This document shows positions 25,047 to 33,882 of a stretch of DNA of 57,473 nt, one piece after another; position 1 is the stretch's first letter, and every line of letters begins with the position of its first letter. The notes under the pieces were generated by a model. It was not told the DNA's origin. It ran no database searches and saw only the letters and a list, made by a program, of their open reading frames with translations. A program made the position numbers and the translations under genes. Source of the stretch: Desulfobacterales bacterium. GTDB taxonomy: Bacteria; Desulfobacterota; Desulfobacteria; Desulfobacterales; JAQWFD01. The DNA lies in contig JAQWFD010000025.1 in assembly GCA_028704555.1 (NCBI GenBank), forward strand, positions 1 to 57,473, read 5' to 3'.

Positions 25047-26636
25047 CTACTCCTTTTTCATCAGGTGTCTGACCGCATCCGGCCCCCGGCTTCCCGCTTC
25101 ATAAACATAAAGCATTTCCGCCCGTTCCCCGCAGGTTTCGCATTCCTGAAGAATCGGCGTCAGAAAGGCCCAGCAAAGCGCCACGCCATCCTGCCGCCAG
25201 AACAGCATCTGGTCTCCCAGGATACAATCCACCAGCACTTTTTCATATGCTTCCAGAACCGGCCCCTGGCCCTGTTGCAGATAGGAAAAATCCATGTTGA
25301 CCGTCCTGAGGCAGACTCGGGTCCCGGGATTCTTGGTCTGAAACGTCAGGGAGATTCTCTCTTCCGGATAGATTCCGAGAATGATCCGATTCGTGGTGAT
25401 GTGTTCGCCGAGGATATCCCGGAACATGCTGTGAGGCACTTCCCTGAACTGAATCACCAGCTGTGTGGTCTTTTCCTTCAACCGTTTTCCGGATGTCAGG
25501 TAAAAGGGGATTCCCTGCCACCGCCAGTTGTCGATAAATACCTTCATCATTGCAAACGTAGGGATCAGGGACCGGGGATTGACACCGGGCTCCTGCCGAT
25601 ATCCGGGAACCGGTTTTCCGTCCAGCACTCCGGGGCCATACTGCCCCAGAACGATATACCGGTTCAGGTCGTAAACCGGAAATGGCCTCAGGGATCTGAA
25701 AACCTTTACTTTTTCATCCAGAACATGATCGGCCTGAAACAGAGGGGGCGGCTCCATCGCGGTCAGCGACAGCAGCTGCATCATATGATTCTGAAACATG
25801 TCCCTCAGCACCCCGGCCTGCTCGTAATAGCCGGCCCGATGCTCCACACCCAGGGATTCTGCCGTGGTGATGCTCACCGATTCGATGTACCGCCGGTTCC
25901 ACAACGGCTCGAAGATTGCGTTGGCAAAACGGAACATCAATACATTCTGAACGGTCTCCTTTGCCAGGTAGTGATCGATCCGGAATATCTGATGTTCCTG
26001 AAAATAGTCGTGAAGCGAACGGTCCAGATCCACGGCGGTGGTCAGATCCCTGCCGAAGGGTTTTTCCACGACAATCCGTGACCAGCCGTTTCCGGCCTGC
26101 TGTTCCGCTCCCAGCCCCGACCGGCCGATCATCTGCGCCACCGATTTATAAAGCGATGGCGGTATCGCCAGATAAAAGAGCCGGTTGCCCTGCGTATGGC
26201 TCTGGTTGTCGAGCTGTCTCAAAAAATCCGCTGCCGATTCAAACGTTGCCCTGTCGTCGTAATCGATGGGCCTGTAATGCATCCGTGATGAAAAACGGTC
26301 CCAACCGGCAGGCTCCATGTACCCGGCATGCACCACCGCCTCTTTCATCTTGTTTCTGAACTGCCCGTCGGTCATTCGGGTACGGCTTAAGCCGACGATG
26401 CAGACACGGGGCGGCAGCCCGCCGCTGACATATAGATGAAACAGGGCCGGCACAATTTTGCGCGAAGTCAGATCACCCGAAGCGCCCAGAATAACGATAG
26501 TGCAGGGCTCCAGATCCGCCTCGACAAAACAGTTGCGGCCATCCCGGGCCACTTGTTTCACGCGGCTGCCTTCGGCTGCCGCCTCGATCCGGGTATGAAG
26601 CTGCATATCCTTTTCAAGATTCATTGAGGCGTCCAT
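25047..26636 (-). CDS. zwf: Glucose-6-phosphate 1-dehydrogenase
   Basis: A 529-residue dehydrogenase, near the usual 490-510. [15 protein letters not shown] near residue 50 is the nucleotide-binding motif, and [15 protein letters not shown] is the substrate-binding signature with catalytic His nearby. It makes 6-phosphogluconolactone and NAD(P)H, the committed step of the oxidative pentose phosphate pathway. The start is uncertain: ATGs at 26636 and 26624 have weak ribosome-binding sites, and the first 35 residues are not conserved family sequence. C-terminal motifs are in order, so the gene looks functional. Cofactor preference cannot be read. Confidence 0.94.
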   Translation of the reverse strand: MDASMNLEKDMQLHTRIEAAAEGSRVKQVARDGRNCFVEADLEPCTIVILGASGDLTSRKIVPALFHLYVSGGLPPRVCIVGLSRTRMTDGQFRNKMKEAVVHAGYMEPAGWDRFSSRMHYRPIDYDDRATFESAADFLRQLDNQSHTQGNRLFYLAIPPSLYKSVAQMIGRSGLGAEQQAGNGWSRIVVEKPFGRDLTTAVDLDRSLHDYFQEHQIFRIDHYLAKETVQNVLMFRFANAIFEPLWNRRYIESVSITTAESLGVEHRAGYYEQAGVLRDMFQNHMMQLLSLTAMEPPPLFQADHVLDEKVKVFRSLRPFPVYDLNRYIVLGQYGPGVLDGKPVPGYRQEPGVNPRSLIPTFAMMKVFIDNWRWQGIPFYLTSGKRLKEKTTQLVIQFREVPHSMFRDILGEHITTNRIILGIYPEERISLTFQTKNPGTRVCLRTVNMDFSYLQQGQGPVLEAYEKVLVDCILGDQMLFWRQDGVALCWAFLTPILQECETCGERAEMLYVYEAGSRGPDAVRHLMKKE

Positions 26637-26812
26637 CTGTTTTGTTTAACCTTTTTTGAGGCAAGCGTTTAAATCTTGTCCGCTTAATCGAAGCGCCATC
26701 CTGTCTCTTTTTTAAGGGGCTGAAAGCCTCTTCTGCCCTGTGTACCGATGAGCGGACACAAGGGGGGGCGCCCCTGCAGGCTGTCTCTATCAACCCCATT
26801 TGCCTTAGCCCT

Positions 26813-27736
26813 TTAACCCTTAACTATCCCCCCTGCAGCTCTGGCGACATGCCCCCCGAATTCCCTTCGCAGAGCGGCAAGAACCCGATTGGCAAATGAA
26901 TCGGTTTCGCGGGAACTGAACCGGTTAAACAGCGACATGGCAATCACCGGAGCCGGCACACCCGACTCGACCGCATACTGAACGGTCCAGCGGCCTTCTC
27001 CGGAATCATCAACATAGCCTTTGATCCGGAGCAGCCTCGGGTCCTCTGCAAATGCTTTTTCCGCAAGCTCCAGAAGCCAGGAACGAATCACGCTGCCCCG
27101 GTTCCACAAACCGGCAATATCGGCGTAATTCAGAGACCGCTTGTACTCAGATGCCTCCATGAGCTGGAATCCTTCGCTATACGCCTGCATCATCCCGTAT
27201 TCAATGCCGTTATGGATCATCTTTACAAAATGCCCGGCACCGGAAGGCCCGCAGTACAGATAACCTTTTTCAGGCGCCAGGGTTTCAAAAACAGGTTCAA
27301 GAAATTGGCAGGACTGCTGATCGCCCCCGAGCATCAGGCAGTAGCCCTTCTCAAGGCCCCATATCCCCCCGCTGACACCCGCATCCACAAACCGGATGCC
27401 TTTTTGGGAAAGAAGCTCCGCCCGGCGGATATCATCCTTATAGTACGTATTGGCCCCGTCGATTACGATATCCCCCTCCGAAAACGACTCGTTCAGCTGA
27501 TGGATATACATATCGATGGCCGATCCGGCCGGCAGCATCATCCATAAGATCCGGGGAGAAGACAGTCTGGATACCAGCTCGGACATATCATACGCACCGA
27601 TAGCGCCTTCGCTGACAAGCTGGTCCGTTTTCCACGGACTGCGATTATACGCCACCACCGAATGCCCGCCCCGCAACAGGCGACGCGCCATATTCAACCC
27701 CATCCGCCCCAGGCCAGCTATGGCAATCTGCATCAT
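26813..27736 (-). CDS. gnd: 6-phosphogluconate dehydrogenase (short, NAD-type YqeC/Gnd2-like)
   Basis: A 307-residue short-chain-length 6PGDH, clearly smaller than the 470-residue E. coli enzyme. Seen are GLGRMGLNMARRLL with an N-terminal Rossmann motif, DGANTYYKDDIRRAE, VDAGVSGGIWGLEKGYCLMLGG (substrate loop), and GPSGAGHFVKMIHNGIEYGMMQ with the catalytic Lys. Members of this short branch often prefer NAD. Two adjacent ATGs (27736 and 27733) follow a GGGAGG site; the second has better spacing. Between it and zwf are about 175 bp. With rpiA it completes conversion of glucose to pentose phosphate. Confidence 0.92.
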   Translation of the reverse strand: MMQIAIAGLGRMGLNMARRLLRGGHSVVAYNRSPWKTDQLVSEGAIGAYDMSELVSRLSSPRILWMMLPAGSAIDMYIHQLNESFSEGDIVIDGANTYYKDDIRRAELLSQKGIRFVDAGVSGGIWGLEKGYCLMLGGDQQSCQFLEPVFETLAPEKGYLYCGPSGAGHFVKMIHNGIEYGMMQAYSEGFQLMEASEYKRSLNYADIAGLWNRGSVIRSWLLELAEKAFAEDPRLLRIKGYVDDSGEGRWTVQYAVESGVPAPVIAMSLFNRFSSRETDSFANRVLAALRREFGGHVARAAGGIVKG

Positions 27737-27837
27737 TGACCTCCCTGTATGTTTAATTAAAATCTTTTGCCGCGAATCATCGCGGATCTTTCTTTTATGA
27801 AGAATAACCGAAACTTCTTTTGAGCTGCTCTTTTTTT

Positions 27838-27890
27838 ATCCGCATTCATCCGCATTCATCCGCATTCATCCGCGTTCATCCGCGTAAATC
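27838..27890. repeat. Tandem decamer ATCCGCATTC, about five units
   Basis: Three exact ATCCGCATTC units, then ATCCGCGTTC and a partial ATCCGCGTAA. A related sequence, GATTTACGCGGATCAGCGCG, occurs at 45763-45782. This is a low-complexity repeat found in many environmental genomes. Confidence 0.8.
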
Positions 27891-27934
27891 TGCGGCTTAT
27901 TTTTTTGCGTTCCTTGTGACTCTTTGCGGCTATC

Positions 27935-28026
27935 AACAGCGCCCTTCGGGCGGACTGAGGAGCGCTATCGTTTGAGGCAAAAGACAAGAAGCTTTTATTT
28001 TATAACATCCTCAAGCGCAGCGAGCC
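27935..28026 (+). repeat. Dispersed repeat C, copy 2
   Basis: The same blocks as at 17733: GCCCTTCGGGCGGACTGAGG, AGCGCTATCG, GTTTGAGGCAAAA, AAGCTTTTA and CCTCAAGCGCAGCGAGCC. This copy lacks the CACTTC block. It lies between gnd and the flavoprotein. Confidence 0.75.
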
Positions 28027-28034
28027 TATTTTTT

Positions 28035-29522
28035 TTAGTCTTCGGCCTTTGGAAGTTTATCAGGCAGCTCACAGGCTCTGCCTTTCAGGTGGAAAAAAAA
28101 TTTAAGGCCTTTTTTAACGGGATCTGAAAACAGCTTGTCCGCCATGACCGCTCCGGCCACTTTTTTACTGCTTTCCCCGACCGTAGGATACGGATGAACC
28201 GCAGCGGCCAGTGTTGAAAGCCTGACCCCGCCGTTAAACACGGCGACCCATTCATTGAGCAGCTCCCCGGCAAAAAGTGAAAAAATCTGTACCCCGATCG
28301 GCTTTCCCTTATCATCCAGAATGAGTTTAATTCTGCCCCGGGCCTCTCCTTCCGCCAGGCTTCTGTCATTAGCTGAAAACGCCTCCATCCGGACCGAATA
28401 GTTAATGCCGGCCGCACCTGCTCTTTTTTCATTCATCCCGATACTGGCAAGGCCAGGATCGGTGTAGGTACACCAGGGCAGATACGTATAATCGATTTTC
28501 CGGGGAAAATGAAATACGGAATTGCTGATCACGATACCGCCTTCATATCCGGCCGCATGCGTAAATTGAAAAGCCCCGGTCACATCTCCCGCCCCATAGA
28601 TATGATTGTGCCGCGTCCTGAGCCGATCGTCCAGCGAAAGGCCTTTTCGGGTAAATTTCACACCGATATTCTCCAGCCCCAACCCGGTCAGGTTGGCCTC
28701 CCGCCCCATGGCCACCAGCAGGCTGTCAGCGGCAACGACAAACGATCCCTCCAGGCCCTTCTGCCGGAACACCACCTCTTTTTGTCCCCCGGTATCTCGG
28801 ACAGCCAAAATGGATGTATTCAGGAAGAATCTTACCCCTTCCTGTTGCAGCACTTTCATTACATCATCGGCCATATCCCTGTCTTCGCGGGTCAGTATCT
28901 GATCGCTCCGCTGAATGACCGATACCTTTGATCCCAGGCGGCAAAAGGCCTGCGCCATTTCCATGGCAATGGGCCCTCCGCCAAGGATGATCATCGATCC
29001 GGGAAGCCTGTCCATGAAAAAAACGTCACGATTGGTGATGTATCCGCTCTGATCAAGACCGTCGACAGGGGGAGCCGACGGGGAAGCGCCCGTAGCAATC
29101 ACCCAGTGTTTTGATGTAATCCTTCGCCCGTTCAGCTCGACGGTGTGCTCATCGGTAAACACGGCCTGGCCGAATTCCACCTTAACCCCGAGACCACAGA
29201 ATCTCTCCTCCGAGTCATGTTTCTGAATAGCACCGATTACAGACCGTATTCTCCTGACAATCTGCTGAAAATCGACCGGCGGCGGATCGACCACCGGCAG
29301 ACCGAATTGCCCGGAATGCTTTACCAGATGATATACCTGAGCCGACCGGATCAGGGTTTTGCTGGGTACGCATCCGAAATGGAGGCAGTCTCCCCCCAGC
29401 ACGCTTTGCCTCTCGACCAGAAGGGTCCTGGCGCCCAGCTGCGCAGATCCGGATGCGATGGTCAGACCGGCGGCACCCCCGCCCAATATCCCGATATCAA
29501 AATCGAACGCTGCCATATCCAC
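28035..29522 (-). CDS. Pyridine nucleotide-disulfide oxidoreductase, mercuric-reductase-like
   Basis: A 495-residue flavoprotein. FAD motif GGGAAGLTIASGSAQLG near the N-terminus, the redox-active pair GGDCLHFGCVPSK (CxxxxC), an NAD(P)-binding GGGPIAMEMAQ, a second FAD block GAGDVTGAFQFTHAAGYEGG, and the dimer-face VHPYPTVGE with catalytic His-Glu. It lacks the N-terminal metal-binding and C-terminal CC of true MerA, so mercuric reduction is unlikely. It is closest to the MerA-like/dihydrolipoamide dehydrogenase relatives that often partner VTT proteins. It is the first gene of this minus-strand set. Its substrate is unknown. Confidence 0.85.
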   Translation of the reverse strand: MDMAAFDFDIGILGGGAAGLTIASGSAQLGARTLLVERQSVLGGDCLHFGCVPSKTLIRSAQVYHLVKHSGQFGLPVVDPPPVDFQQIVRRIRSVIGAIQKHDSEERFCGLGVKVEFGQAVFTDEHTVELNGRRITSKHWVIATGASPSAPPVDGLDQSGYITNRDVFFMDRLPGSMIILGGGPIAMEMAQAFCRLGSKVSVIQRSDQILTREDRDMADDVMKVLQQEGVRFFLNTSILAVRDTGGQKEVVFRQKGLEGSFVVAADSLLVAMGREANLTGLGLENIGVKFTRKGLSLDDRLRTRHNHIYGAGDVTGAFQFTHAAGYEGGIVISNSVFHFPRKIDYTYLPWCTYTDPGLASIGMNEKRAGAAGINYSVRMEAFSANDRSLAEGEARGRIKLILDDKGKPIGVQIFSLFAGELLNEWVAVFNGGVRLSTLAAAVHPYPTVGESSKKVAGAVMADKLFSDPVKKGLKFFFHLKGRACELPDKLPKAED

Positions 29523-29567
29523 CTCCCCCGCGTCACTTATCGTTTACTTTCGTCACAATTGAATCAG

Positions 29568-29670
29568 TGCCCTGCGGGCGGGCCGAGGACCGCTATCGCT
29601 GGATGGACACTTCGTTTGAGGCAAAAAGCAGGCGGCTTTTCTCTTCTCCCATCCTCAAGGCAGCTTTCCT
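29568..29670 (+). repeat. Dispersed repeat C, copy 3
   Basis: GCCCTGCGGGCGGG, CCGCTATCGCTGG, GACACTTCGTTTGAGGCAAA, GGCTTTT and CATCCTCAAGG in the same order as other copies. It is upstream of the flavoprotein gene. Confidence 0.75.
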
Positions 29671-30035
29671 CGATGCGAAATAATGGAGGGATCTGCATTC
29701 AGCCTTGCTGCACGAACTCCATGAAAACCATAACGTCAAAAAGGATATAAATATAAAGGGTATGAATAAATCTGAAACGCTTCAGGAAAAAATCAAGGTA
29801 AGATGTGTTTCACACGAGATATGGAGTTTTCTTTCAATGTAAAAAAATATGCCGGCGGTGTCAAGGTAATTGAAAAAAGACCGGGCTGAGGGCTGAAGGC
29901 AGTACTTTTTCCCCGGCAGTGTCAATAAACTCATTGAATAATGTCAAAATGTTGTGCAGAATATAAGGGTCTCGACAAAAATCAGTTGCACTGGCCCTGA
30001 ACAAAACCATTCATGTTCGAGAAGGATACCGCCCA
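29671..30035. other. Non-coding gap before the Nudix gene
   Basis: AT-rich DNA without a gene. A CTGAGGGCTGAAGG-type repeat lies at 29881-29905 and the Nudix ribosome-binding site at 30021-30026. No clear promoter was identified. Confidence 0.4.
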
Positions 30036-30497
30036 TTGATAACATCTGAGAAAAGCTGTCCGCCATCCGAAGATTCCTCCTACCCGGCGCATCCCCGGGT
30101 AGCGGTCGGGGCTGTGGTATTTAAGGACAGAAAGGTGCTGCTGGTGCTGCGCCGGAAGCCGCCGTCCGAAAATATGTGGGCAATTCCCGGCGGGAGGGTT
30201 GAACTGGGAGAAACGCTCAGAGCAGCTGCCGAAAGAGAAGTGCTCGAAGAAACCGGGCTGGCTGTTCGTGCCGGAGAGCCGGTATTTGTTTGCGATCTGA
30301 TTGAACGGGACGAAGCGGACCGGATTCGGTTTCACTATATCATTATTAATATAGCGGCTGACTATATCAGGGGAGAACTTCGCCCGGGAGATGATGCACT
30401 GGAAGCGCGATGGACATCCGAAACCGAACTCCGCAAGCTTCACGTCACTGAAACAACGCTTGACATGTTAAACAAAAGCTGCCACTTCGGCCAGTGA
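30036..30497 (+). CDS. Nudix hydrolase
   Basis: A 153-residue Nudix protein. The box GGRVELGETLRAAAEREVLEETGL matches GX5EX7REUXEEXGU exactly, with the catalytic glutamates present. It hydrolyses nucleoside diphosphates linked to another group; the flanking sequence (RKPPSENMWAIPGG) resembles MutT/ADP-ribose pyrophosphatase relatives, but the substrate is undetermined. The start is a TTG at 30036, supported by GAAGGA about 10 bp upstream; no better ATG is available without cutting the first beta strand. It converges on the acyltransferase gene with a 32-bp gap. Confidence 0.9.
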   Translation: MITSEKSCPPSEDSSYPAHPRVAVGAVVFKDRKVLLVLRRKPPSENMWAIPGGRVELGETLRAAAEREVLEETGLAVRAGEPVFVCDLIERDEADRIRFHYIIINIAADYIRGELRPGDDALEARWTSETELRKLHVTETTLDMLNKSCHFGQ

Positions 30498-30529
30498 TTT
30501 GAGAGCATCCGTTCCGTGGATGGCACACC

Positions 30530-31339
30530 CTACCGCACGTCAGCTCCCCAGCGCTTCAGATTGTCTTTGATAAACGCCACAACCTTCAGATGCGTTGCAT
30601 GCCCGGAGCCCTCTACCGGCATGGGCTTTCCGAATCTGAAACGAATCGTTTTGAGTGGATCGACCGGTCCGACATCTTTGAAAATCTTTCCGTTTGACTG
30701 AAAATCGGTCTTTAACGCAATCGGCACCACCGGCACCCCGGCCTTTCGGGCCAGTTTGACCCCGAGTGAATTAAACGATGCCGTCTCAAAAGTGGCCCTT
30801 CGCGTGGCCTGTGGGAAAATCGCCACCGAATAGCCTCTTGAAATATAATCCCGTCCTTTGGACAAAACGATCTTCAGATCTTCTCTGGGATTTTTCCGGG
30901 TGACGGCAATGGGATTCACCGCCCTCATAATTGAGCCGAAAACCGGATAGCGAAGCAGGCTGTCCTTGACCACAAACGTTACTTTATTGAACGCAAGCAA
31001 AAGACCGGGCAGAAAAAATGTATCCAGCATGCTCATGTGATTGGCGATAAAGACGACAGGCCCTCTGTATCCGGCCAGTTCCCTGAGCCCGGACACATGG
31101 CATTCCCCCCCGGCAGACTCGACAATCCTGAACGTATGCCGTGATGAAGCCGCCCATAGTTTATCATTGTATCGGCCGGTAAACGCGATGAAACTGTCGA
31201 CCAGAATCATTTTCAGAATACGGGCATAAAACACGAACGATGCCCAGCCCCGGACATTGCGGGCCAGAAAATAAGAACCGGGGCGGCTGTGATACCCAAA
31301 CCTTGTCCGGAGAATATACTCAAACTGTTCTGAATCCAT
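30530..31339 (-). CDS. 1-acyl-sn-glycerol-3-phosphate acyltransferase-like (PlsC family)
   Basis: A 269-residue membrane-associated acyltransferase. NHMSMLD (around residue 100) is the catalytic NHX4D motif, and VPVVPIALKTD is the fourth family block. The second motif, normally FPEGTRS, reads FPQATRR, so the Glu that helps bind glycerol phosphate is replaced by Gln. A hydrophobic segment lies near residues 35-60. The start at 31339 has AGG seven bases upstream; in-frame starts at 31345 and 31369 are weaker. A MITE-like palindrome lies directly upstream. It may acylate a lipid other than lysophosphatidate. It is transcribed in the same direction as the uncharacterised gene at 31601. Confidence 0.82.
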   Translation of the reverse strand: MDSEQFEYILRTRFGYHSRPGSYFLARNVRGWASFVFYARILKMILVDSFIAFTGRYNDKLWAASSRHTFRIVESAGGECHVSGLRELAGYRGPVVFIANHMSMLDTFFLPGLLLAFNKVTFVVKDSLLRYPVFGSIMRAVNPIAVTRKNPREDLKIVLSKGRDYISRGYSVAIFPQATRRATFETASFNSLGVKLARKAGVPVVPIALKTDFQSNGKIFKDVGPVDPLKTIRFRFGKPMPVEGSGHATHLKVVAFIKDNLKRWGADVR

Positions 31340-31380
31340 AGTCATGCCTGTGTCATTCAAGCTCCACATTTTTGCCGCGG

Positions 31381-31547
31381 CCTAAGGGCTCGCTCAGAAA
31401 TAAGTTCGTAATTTTAAGTGTTGAGGCACCTGTCTGGCAAGGCACGAAAGTGCAGGAATATCAAGCATATTCCGAGCTTTCGTAACACAGCCTGGCAGGA
31501 TGCATCGGCGCTTAAAATGGGAAGTTATTTTTGAGTGAGCCCTAAGG
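31381..31547. mobile_element. MITE-like palindromic element A, full copy
   Basis: A 167-bp element without coding capacity. Its ends are inverted: left CCTAAGGGCTCGCTCAGAA, right end complementary to CCTTAGGGCTCACTCAAAA. The whole unit folds on itself, with inner stems CGAAAG/CTTTCG and GGAATAT/ATATTCC around a 5-base loop. A shortened relative is at 52288 and a 16-bp exact match to the left end is at 11742. There is no transposase nearby, so it would be mobilised in trans. Confidence 0.75.
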
Positions 31548-31600
31548 TATCAGGCCTGAACTGCATCCGGGCATTCGGATTCCAGGCGCCATTTGCCGGA

Positions 31601-33499
31601 TCAATTTACCGCCGACAGTTTTTTGCAATCCGATTGACCCGCCCCCGCAGCGTCATTGTCTACAGCCGCAGTGGCTTCAGCATCCGGCGGCTCCGGAACC
31701 CGAAGAAGCCGCTGTATCTCGAACTCGTCAAAAATTGCCTGCAGCCGCGCTTTCTGCTGTTCGACAACGGGACCGATCGATGCAAGGTTTTCCGCTTCAT
31801 ATGGCCGACAGTGAGCAATAATAAGACACAGATCCATTCCGGATTCAAGATTATTTTTAAACGCCAGAAGCGATTTGTATGCTTTCGGACTGTCGCTGCA
31901 CCGGTCCACAAGATTCGCCAGGTAATCGACATTCATGATGATTTCCTGAGCAAACATGTGCGGACGATCCGGGGAAACCAGACTCGGACCCCGCCCATAT
32001 ATATGGTCAACCATCTGCCTGAGCGAATACGACCGGTTGAACCAGGCGATATTCTGTCCCGGGCATATGGCCTGAGGCGCGGATTCCTCACGTGCCATGC
32101 CCAGTTCAATCAGCGCCGCGTTGCCAAGGTTCTGGCACAGGCATTCTTTGGCTTCTACCTCCTGCCGCAATCGTTCTTTTTCCTGTGCAGAAAGCTGCAT
32201 TTCATCGATCTGCCTGAGCTTCATTTCCTGATACCGGCTGGATGCCGTACAAATCGGTGTTCGGGTAAATTCGGTATCAAAGGCCAGCAATCCTCTGGGA
32301 CAGGCCGATCCGGGTCTTCCCTCCCGGGCCTTTTTCCGGTTCCACCGATCCGAACCGGAGTTGTGCAGGTTATTGAAGGGGACTCCCAACGGAGACGCGT
32401 TGCTCAGATATAAATCTTGCGGACCTGACCGAATCAGTTGCTCGCGGGTGGCCGCATCCACGCAGGTGGCTTCCGGCACCAGCAGAAAAGGACTGGCCCA
32501 TCCGGTTCTGTCCATCCCGAAATCCTGTAGAAGCCGGAGGTTTTCACCACTGGTTCCTATCCCTCCCTGAACGGTTATCAGCGGCCGATCGTTTAACGCG
32601 GCTTCCGGAAAAGCCCATCCCTGCTTCTGGTAGTATCTGAGAATAAGCGGATGAAATTCCTTTGCCAGCTGATCCCGGTTTTCCTTAAATTCCTGAAGCA
32701 GGCACGGAAGCAGATTGCCGTTTGCCGGAAAGGCGTGGCCACCGCAGTTCAGGCCCGATTCGATTCGAAATTCAGACACCTCCAGCCCTATTTTACCCAA
32801 AAACCGTCCCTGAATGAGCGCTGACCGGTAATCGCTGACTTTTATAATGATTTTTTTCTTGATGCCCCCGGAGGCATCTCTGTAAAAATCCTTGAAACGG
32901 CTCATATACCGAAACAGGGTCTGGTTGATTCCTGCTGAAAAAACGATGCCCGATCTGAGACCGCTGTTGGCATATCCCCTCAGGGCCGATTTGGCATCGC
33001 TGAATTCATCTCCGAGTGGATTGCCATGCGAATCTGTCCCGGGCAGATCCAGTTTCACCATGATATTGACATCGATACTGCCCGGCGCCATGCGCTGCGA
33101 CAACTCATTTTCCAGCGCCTTTTGATCCGGCCCTTCGTGCATTTTCAGCAACCGGAGCCAGACCTTTTTTAAAGGGGATGTCTCCGGCAGCAGCTCAAAA
33201 TATTTCTGTTTATCATTATCTTCAAAAAACGGCTGTCTGCGAAGGCGTTCAAAATTCCCGGAGACAATCTCATTGACCAAATCCAGATAAGCGGTAATTC
33301 TTCTGGCCCGTGCATCATCGTCCGCTGAGGATATCCTCCGGTATGGCAGATCATTCCTGCGGCAGTAATAATGACGAATTTTTTCCAGAAGCAGATCATC
33401 GATAATTGAAATGACTGAAGAAATGCCGAAATGCGCGACGCGTATCGGCGTATCCGCAGAAAACCCTGTCCCCATGACCGGGATATGAAATGTATGCAT
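31601..33499 (-). CDS. Large uncharacterised protein, possible FMN/TIM-barrel fold
   Basis: A 632-residue soluble-looking protein without signal peptide or membrane segments. I do not recognise a named domain. It opens MHTFHIPVMGTGFSADTPIRVAHFGISS, includes a cluster DDDARARRITAYLDLVNEIV, GLNCGGHAFPA (around 275), LITVQGGIGTSGENLRLLQDFGMD (around 320-343) and FLLVPEATCVDAATREQL. The GGHAF and QGGIGT parts recall nitronate monooxygenase-type TIM barrels, where similar glycine motifs hold FMN phosphate, but this is only a resemblance. Later cysteines occur as SACPRG, PICTASS, ECLCQ and AICPGQ, which could be an iron-sulfur or zinc site. The start at 33499 has GAGGGG upstream. Its neighbours are an acyltransferase and a two-component system. 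Low-complexity DAEATAAVDNDAAGAGQ precedes the C-terminus. Confidence 0.7.
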   Translation of the reverse strand: MHTFHIPVMGTGFSADTPIRVAHFGISSVISIIDDLLLEKIRHYYCRRNDLPYRRISSADDDARARRITAYLDLVNEIVSGNFERLRRQPFFEDNDKQKYFELLPETSPLKKVWLRLLKMHEGPDQKALENELSQRMAPGSIDVNIMVKLDLPGTDSHGNPLGDEFSDAKSALRGYANSGLRSGIVFSAGINQTLFRYMSRFKDFYRDASGGIKKKIIIKVSDYRSALIQGRFLGKIGLEVSEFRIESGLNCGGHAFPANGNLLPCLLQEFKENRDQLAKEFHPLILRYYQKQGWAFPEAALNDRPLITVQGGIGTSGENLRLLQDFGMDRTGWASPFLLVPEATCVDAATREQLIRSGPQDLYLSNASPLGVPFNNLHNSGSDRWNRKKAREGRPGSACPRGLLAFDTEFTRTPICTASSRYQEMKLRQIDEMQLSAQEKERLRQEVEAKECLCQNLGNAALIELGMAREESAPQAICPGQNIAWFNRSYSLRQMVDHIYGRGPSLVSPDRPHMFAQEIIMNVDYLANLVDRCSDSPKAYKSLLAFKNNLESGMDLCLIIAHCRPYEAENLASIGPVVEQQKARLQAIFDEFEIQRLLRVPEPPDAEATAAVDNDAAGAGQSDCKKLSAVN

Positions 33500-33523
33500 G
33501 TAACCCCTCTTCGAATTTTTCAA

Positions 33524-33882
33524 TGCCTGTGCAGGTCAAAAAATCCCGAATACAAAAGAAAATTTCAATGCAGGCACCACTTTTCTCTCGCAAATACGGC
33601 TGTTCTGTTTTACTATGTCGGGATATCGAAACGGCCGGAAATAGCACAGCCCCTCGTGGCAGAAAACAGGCTGAAGCGATCTGCCGTTTACCCCCGGCGC
33701 TGCCGGATGAACACCATGCCATTATTTATATGTTATATTCGGGAGTATTTTAATATAGCCTCGGATTAAAAAACAGAAGAGCTTTGGCTTTTACATTTTT
33801 TTTACAAATTCACGATCCAGGCACGAAGATACGTCTTTGAGCTTCCCGGATCAAAAGCAGCAAGGAAAGCTTTCAATATATC
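33524..33882. other. Divergent intergenic region upstream of the histidine kinase
   Basis: About 360 bp between two divergent genes. It is AT-rich near 33730-33800. Only short frames without ribosome-binding sites are present. Promoters for both directions must lie here but I cannot place them with confidence. Confidence 0.4.

Noticed and set aside
27838..27890. CRISPR array from the tandem decamers
   Set aside because: Units are 10 bp with no spacers, and no cas genes are nearby.
28035..29522. Mercuric reductase MerA
   Set aside because: The redox pair is present, but the metal-binding N-domain and C-terminal cysteine pair of MerA are missing.
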